Shown here piece after piece: positions 4,414 through 6,557 of a stretch of DNA of 6,557 nucleotides. The stretch spans positions 1 through 6,557 of the forward strand of contig WRLZ01000038.1 of assembly GCA_009777365.1 (NCBI GenBank). The letters run 5' to 3'. Numbering within the stretch: the first letter of the stretch is position 1; each line of letters starts with the position of its first letter. A program made the position numbers and the translations under genes. The notes beneath the pieces were generated by a model. That model was not told where the DNA came from and searched no databases. It worked only from the letters and a program-made list of their open reading frames with translations. This DNA is from Candidatus Saccharimonadota bacterium (GTDB taxonomy: Bacteria; Patescibacteriota; Saccharimonadia; Saccharimonadales; Saccharimonadaceae).

Positions 4414-5919
4414 TTATGCCCCATTGTCCGCATTAACATCTCTCCTGTGGCAAAGCTTCGCGACCAATTCACGAATCTTCTCTCTAAGCTTATCATAACC
4501 CATCGCCGTATATTTAGCAATCTCCACTCTAAACGAAAATATCAAATACACCACTCCTGCCGCCCCCAGTAGCACCATACTAACAAGCGCTGCCCACGAC
4601 CCCGAATCTGGCTCCGAATCATTTCGCACTCCATACCCCGCCCCAAGATTCTCTCGTATTTTCCTGCAACGATTCGTGTCGGGGTTACGCTCGTACCCTT
4701 CAGCGCAAGGCGCCACCCCTGCTGGTACTACAATCTTGCGGCACCTACCCGTCTCTGGATTACGATACTGCCCCTCAGGACACGACAAATCTTTCTCCAC
4801 CGGTATCTTCTTGCACCTATTCGTCAAAGGGTTCAAGTACTGATCCTCCGCGCAAACTTTCTCCGTCTTTATATCAATCCTAATCATCACGCAACGCCCC
4901 GTCGCAGGATTCCTCTCTTGCCCCACAGGGCACGGCGCAAACTCCGCATAAACGTTCTCCTCATCTGGCGTCGTGACAAAAGTCTGCGCCCATCCCCTGT
5001 CAAACTTCGCAAAACTCGTTCCAGCCCTCAAGTTAGCATAGCTAACCTCATCAACCTCCGTGCCATCAGAAGACAAAACATACACCGTATCCGTCGTAGT
5101 CTTAATCAGCCTAAGCCCTTGCGAATCAGGATTAACAGCCAACAGCTCTCCGCTCCTAAGCTCCTCATCAGGAAATATGAAAACCGCCCTACTTTTCGCC
5201 GTCGCGATCTTGCACCCGCCCACATTAAAGCCCATCCTGCTCGTATTACGCACCTCCACAAACTGCCTTTCATTCGCCATATTCGCGCCAATCTCATTTA
5301 TCTCCAACACGCTACAATCTTTCACTGGCCCACTATCTGCCTCTGGCAATACCTCCTCTTCAGGAACCGCACACTCCGCATACTCTCCAAGCCCCAATCC
5401 CCTCGCATCATCAAAGTCCTCCGCGTTGTTATCACTGTCAAACATCTCCCCATTGCTATCGGTGCATCTCCCAAAAGCCCCAAAATTACTCACCCTACTC
5501 ACAACTTTCTTCTCTTCAAAAAGCCTGCTCGCCGAGCCCCACCCCACCAAATCCAAAACCTCATCCCCATATAACAGCCCCACGCTCCCTCCGCTCTTGG
5601 CTAAACTCCCCTCAAACCTCATCACCCCATAGCCCTCCAATATCAATTCTTCGTTGATCTCCACCACAACCCTCGTCGGACTCCCAATCTCCGTCCTCGT
5701 CGCGCTGTAATACACAACCCTAACGCCACGCAAGTCAATCTCGCCCTCCGAAGAATTATATATCTCAACCCATCCGTCATCAGTGCTTATTTTTGCAATC
5801 TTCAGATTCGGCAACCCATTGCCTTCATCCACTGCTACAACCCCACTAGCCGAAAATGTCCCCGCAAATAGCAAAGCCAAGACCAGGAAGGCAGTCCTCA
5901 ATTTCTTCACAACTTTCAT
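4414..5919 (-). CDS. Secreted, membrane-anchored lamin-tail-domain protein with Cys repeats
   Basis: A 501-aa surface protein in a clear layout. Residues 1 to about 29 are a signal peptide (basic MKVVKKLR, then AFLVLALLFAG). Two lamin-tail-like (LTD) beta domains follow: about 36-130 (start PNLKIAKI, then WVEIYNSS, ending LDLVGWG) and about 202-305 (VLEINEI, then FVEVRNTS, ending DEVSYANL). An acidic linker with a D-S-D-N-N stretch lies at about 153-200. Four C-x12-C repeats span 330-420. A transmembrane helix at about 442-463 is followed by a basic tail of about 38 residues, so the bulk faces outside. LTD domains in bacteria are usually found in secreted proteins and are thought to bind partners, sometimes beside nucleases; no nuclease motif is seen here. 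AGAGGT at 5936-5931 is an 11-nt-spaced ribosome site. Role unknown; adhesion or host-cell contact is a guess. Confidence 0.85.
   Translation of the reverse strand: MKVVKKLRTAFLVLALLFAGTFSASGVVAVDEGNGLPNLKIAKISTDDGWVEIYNSSEGEIDLRGVRVVYYSATRTEIGSPTRVVVEINEELILEGYGVMRFEGSLAKSGGSVGLLYGDEVLDLVGWGSASRLFEEKKVVSRVSNFGAFGRCTDSNGEMFDSDNNAEDFDDARGLGLGEYAECAVPEEEVLPEADSGPVKDCSVLEINEIGANMANERQFVEVRNTSRMGFNVGGCKIATAKSRAVFIFPDEELRSGELLAVNPDSQGLRLIKTTTDTVYVLSSDGTEVDEVSYANLRAGTSFAKFDRGWAQTFVTTPDEENVYAEFAPCPVGQERNPATGRCVMIRIDIKTEKVCAEDQYLNPLTNRCKKIPVEKDLSCPEGQYRNPETGRCRKIVVPAGVAPCAEGYERNPDTNRCRKIRENLGAGYGVRNDSEPDSGSWAALVSMVLLGAAGVVYLIFSFRVEIAKYTAMGYDKLREKIRELVAKLCHRRDVNADNGA
4660..4932 (-). repeat. Four C-x12-C repeats in the lamin-tail protein
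   Basis: Protein residues 330-420 hold four copies of a roughly 25-residue unit with cysteines at 330/343, 356/369, 380/393 and 405/418, each pair exactly 13 apart. The shared core is N-P-x-T-x-R-C (with L-N-P in copy 2), preceded by C-x2-[GD]. Each unit could close one disulfide outside the cell, giving a stalk of small loops just before the membrane helix. Confidence 0.85.
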
Positions 5920-6002
5920 AAACTTTTTTAACCTCTCTTTTCTGCCCGCCCTAATTCCAAACTACCACGCCAACATCCCATAAGTCAATAAAAAACTCCA
6001 AT

Positions 6003-6063
6003 TTTACAACACAAGCGTAATAAATCCCCACGCCATACCGCTTATGTTGTAAAAATTACAACA
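6003..6063. promoter_or_regulatory. Three TTACAACA sites, in two overlapping inverted repeats
   Basis: TTTACAACACAAGCG (6003-6017) faces CGCTTATGTTGTAAA (6039-6053), a 15-bp inverted repeat with one mismatch and a 21-nt gap. The second arm also forms a perfect palindrome TGTTGTAA-AAA-TTACAACA (6045-6063) with a third copy at 6056-6063. The two direct copies are 52 bp apart, about five helical turns. The palindrome overlaps the predicted -10 and start of the minus-strand gene. A further partial copy, CGCTTATG, is at 6121-6128. In minus-strand RNA the first repeat would pair at all 15 positions (one U-G). The array sits between two divergent genes and could serve both. Confidence 0.65.
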
Positions 6064-6082
6064 TCCTTCATCCCCAGATCAA
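6055..6082 (-). promoter_or_regulatory. Candidate promoter for the lamin-tail gene and ruvC
   Basis: On the minus strand TTGATC (6082-6077), 16 nt, then TGTAAT (6060-6055) preceded by TGT, an extended -10. Start near 6048, giving a leader of about 128 nt to ATG 5919. A weaker alternative lies nearer the gene: TTGACT (5988-5983) with TAGTTT (5964-5959). Confidence 0.45.
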
Positions 6083-6129
6083 ATCCCACCATTTCCTACG
6101 TTTTTCTCCCCCTCCCAAAGCGCTTATGC

Positions 6130-6159
6130 TTGCTTTTCTACCCCAACTTTTTATAGAAT
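6130..6159 (+). promoter_or_regulatory. Candidate promoter for the rightward gene
   Basis: TTGCTT (6130-6135), 18 nt, then TAGAAT (6154-6159); alternatively TATAGA (6152-6157) with 16 nt. Start near 6166, leaving a leader of about 29 nt ending in the AGGAGG ribosome site at 6185-6190. Confidence 0.4.
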
Positions 6160-6194
6160 AGCTTCCGTGTGCAAAAAATAAATCAGGAGGAAAC

Positions 6195-6557
6195 ATGAAT
6201 CATAATCTCAAGAAAACCACAACAATACTGGCGGCTATCTCGCTTTGCCTCGCATTCCTGCCCGGCAAAACCACAAATGCCGCCAACCACCCCGGCGCTG
6301 ACCCAGGCAATCTAACCATCACCGAAATCACAATCTACGCAGAGGACATACACAACTCCTTTATCGAGTTGCTGAACCGCCCTGCAACCAACGGGACCAG
6401 CTTTATTATAGATAGTCAAAGCATCACCCTATCATATACACTTAGTGGAGAATCCACAGAGCGCATAGCTTCTTTTAGCAGCGTAGAGGCAAACTGGCGC
6501 AACAGCCTAGTTCGCGCAAGAGATGCCAGTCCACCCTTCCAAACCCTTTGCCAAACC
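6195..6557 (+). CDS. Secreted protein with lamin-tail-like N-terminus (runs off right edge)
   Basis: ATG 6195-6197 follows AGGAGG by 4 nt, and the frame is open for 121 codons to the right edge. Residues 1-29 form a signal peptide: MNHNLKK, a hydrophobic core TILAAISLCLAFLPG, and a likely cut after T-N-A (residue 29). C18 is not in a lipobox context. The mature start, L-T-I-T-E-I (40-45) and then F-I-E-L-L-N (56-61), matches the opening strands of lamin-tail domains, which typically read I-x-E-I followed by F-I-E-L-x-N; the domain call is tentative because the later strands are less clear and the gene is cut. It is the only plus-strand gene and is divergent from the longer lamin-tail gene, sharing the operator array between them. 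Function unknown; exported. Confidence 0.72.
   Translation, partial: MNHNLKKTTTILAAISLCLAFLPGKTTNAANHPGADPGNLTITEITIYAEDIHNSFIELLNRPATNGTSFIIDSQSITLSYTLSGESTERIASFSSVEANWRNSLVRARDASPPFQTLCQT

Noticed and set aside
4918..5632. Two long plus-strand open frames opposite the lamin-tail gene
   Set aside because: Low-complexity R/P/S-rich translations without ribosome sites; the minus strand has signal peptide, domains and repeats.
1..6557. UGA recoded as glycine, as in Gracilibacteria and SR1
   Set aside because: The long genes contain no in-frame TGA and end at TAA or TAG, so there is no sign of recoding.
1..6557. CRISPR array, insertion sequence, tRNA or rRNA
   Set aside because: No regularly spaced repeats, transposase frames, terminal repeats with target duplications, or cloverleaf and rRNA signatures were seen.

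Overview
The window looks like bacterial chromosome from the Candidate Phyla Radiation (Patescibacteria), most likely Saccharibacteria (TM7) or a close relative. This is an inference from gene style: a secreted lamin-tail-domain protein with C-x12-C repeats next to ruvC, single-gene housekeeping units, small membrane proteins and compact spacers. No rRNA or marker gene here can confirm it. Long genes read with the standard code; no in-frame TGA is used as a sense codon.

All but one of the genes lie on the minus strand. Read along that strand, from high to low coordinates, they are: (1) a secreted, membrane-anchored lamin-tail-domain protein (5919-4414) followed after 36 nt by ruvC (4377-3877); (2) a 103-aa three-helix membrane protein (3726-3415) with its own consensus promoter and its own terminator; (3) pnp, polynucleotide phosphorylase (3257-1149), followed after 5 nt by a small FMN-binding split-barrel (PNPOx-like) gene whose frame is broken at a run of nine G, the unit ending in a clear intrinsic terminator (740-768); (4) a near-consensus promoter with a palindrome on its -10, a 263-nt leader rich in alternative RNA pairings, and the first 144 codons of an MFS transporter running off the left edge. 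The only plus-strand gene starts at 6195 and runs off the right edge. It encodes a secreted protein with a lamin-tail-like start, divergent from the gene at 5919.

The control regions are unusually legible. Four minus-strand promoter candidates share an extended -10 of the form ATG-N-TNNNAT. Three of them have a perfect short palindrome placed where a repressor would block polymerase. The most unusual items are the structured leader of the MFS gene, the three-copy TTACAACA operator array between the divergent lamin-tail genes, and the G9 frame break in the PNPOx gene. I do not see a defence island, CRISPR array, mobile element, tRNA or rRNA.
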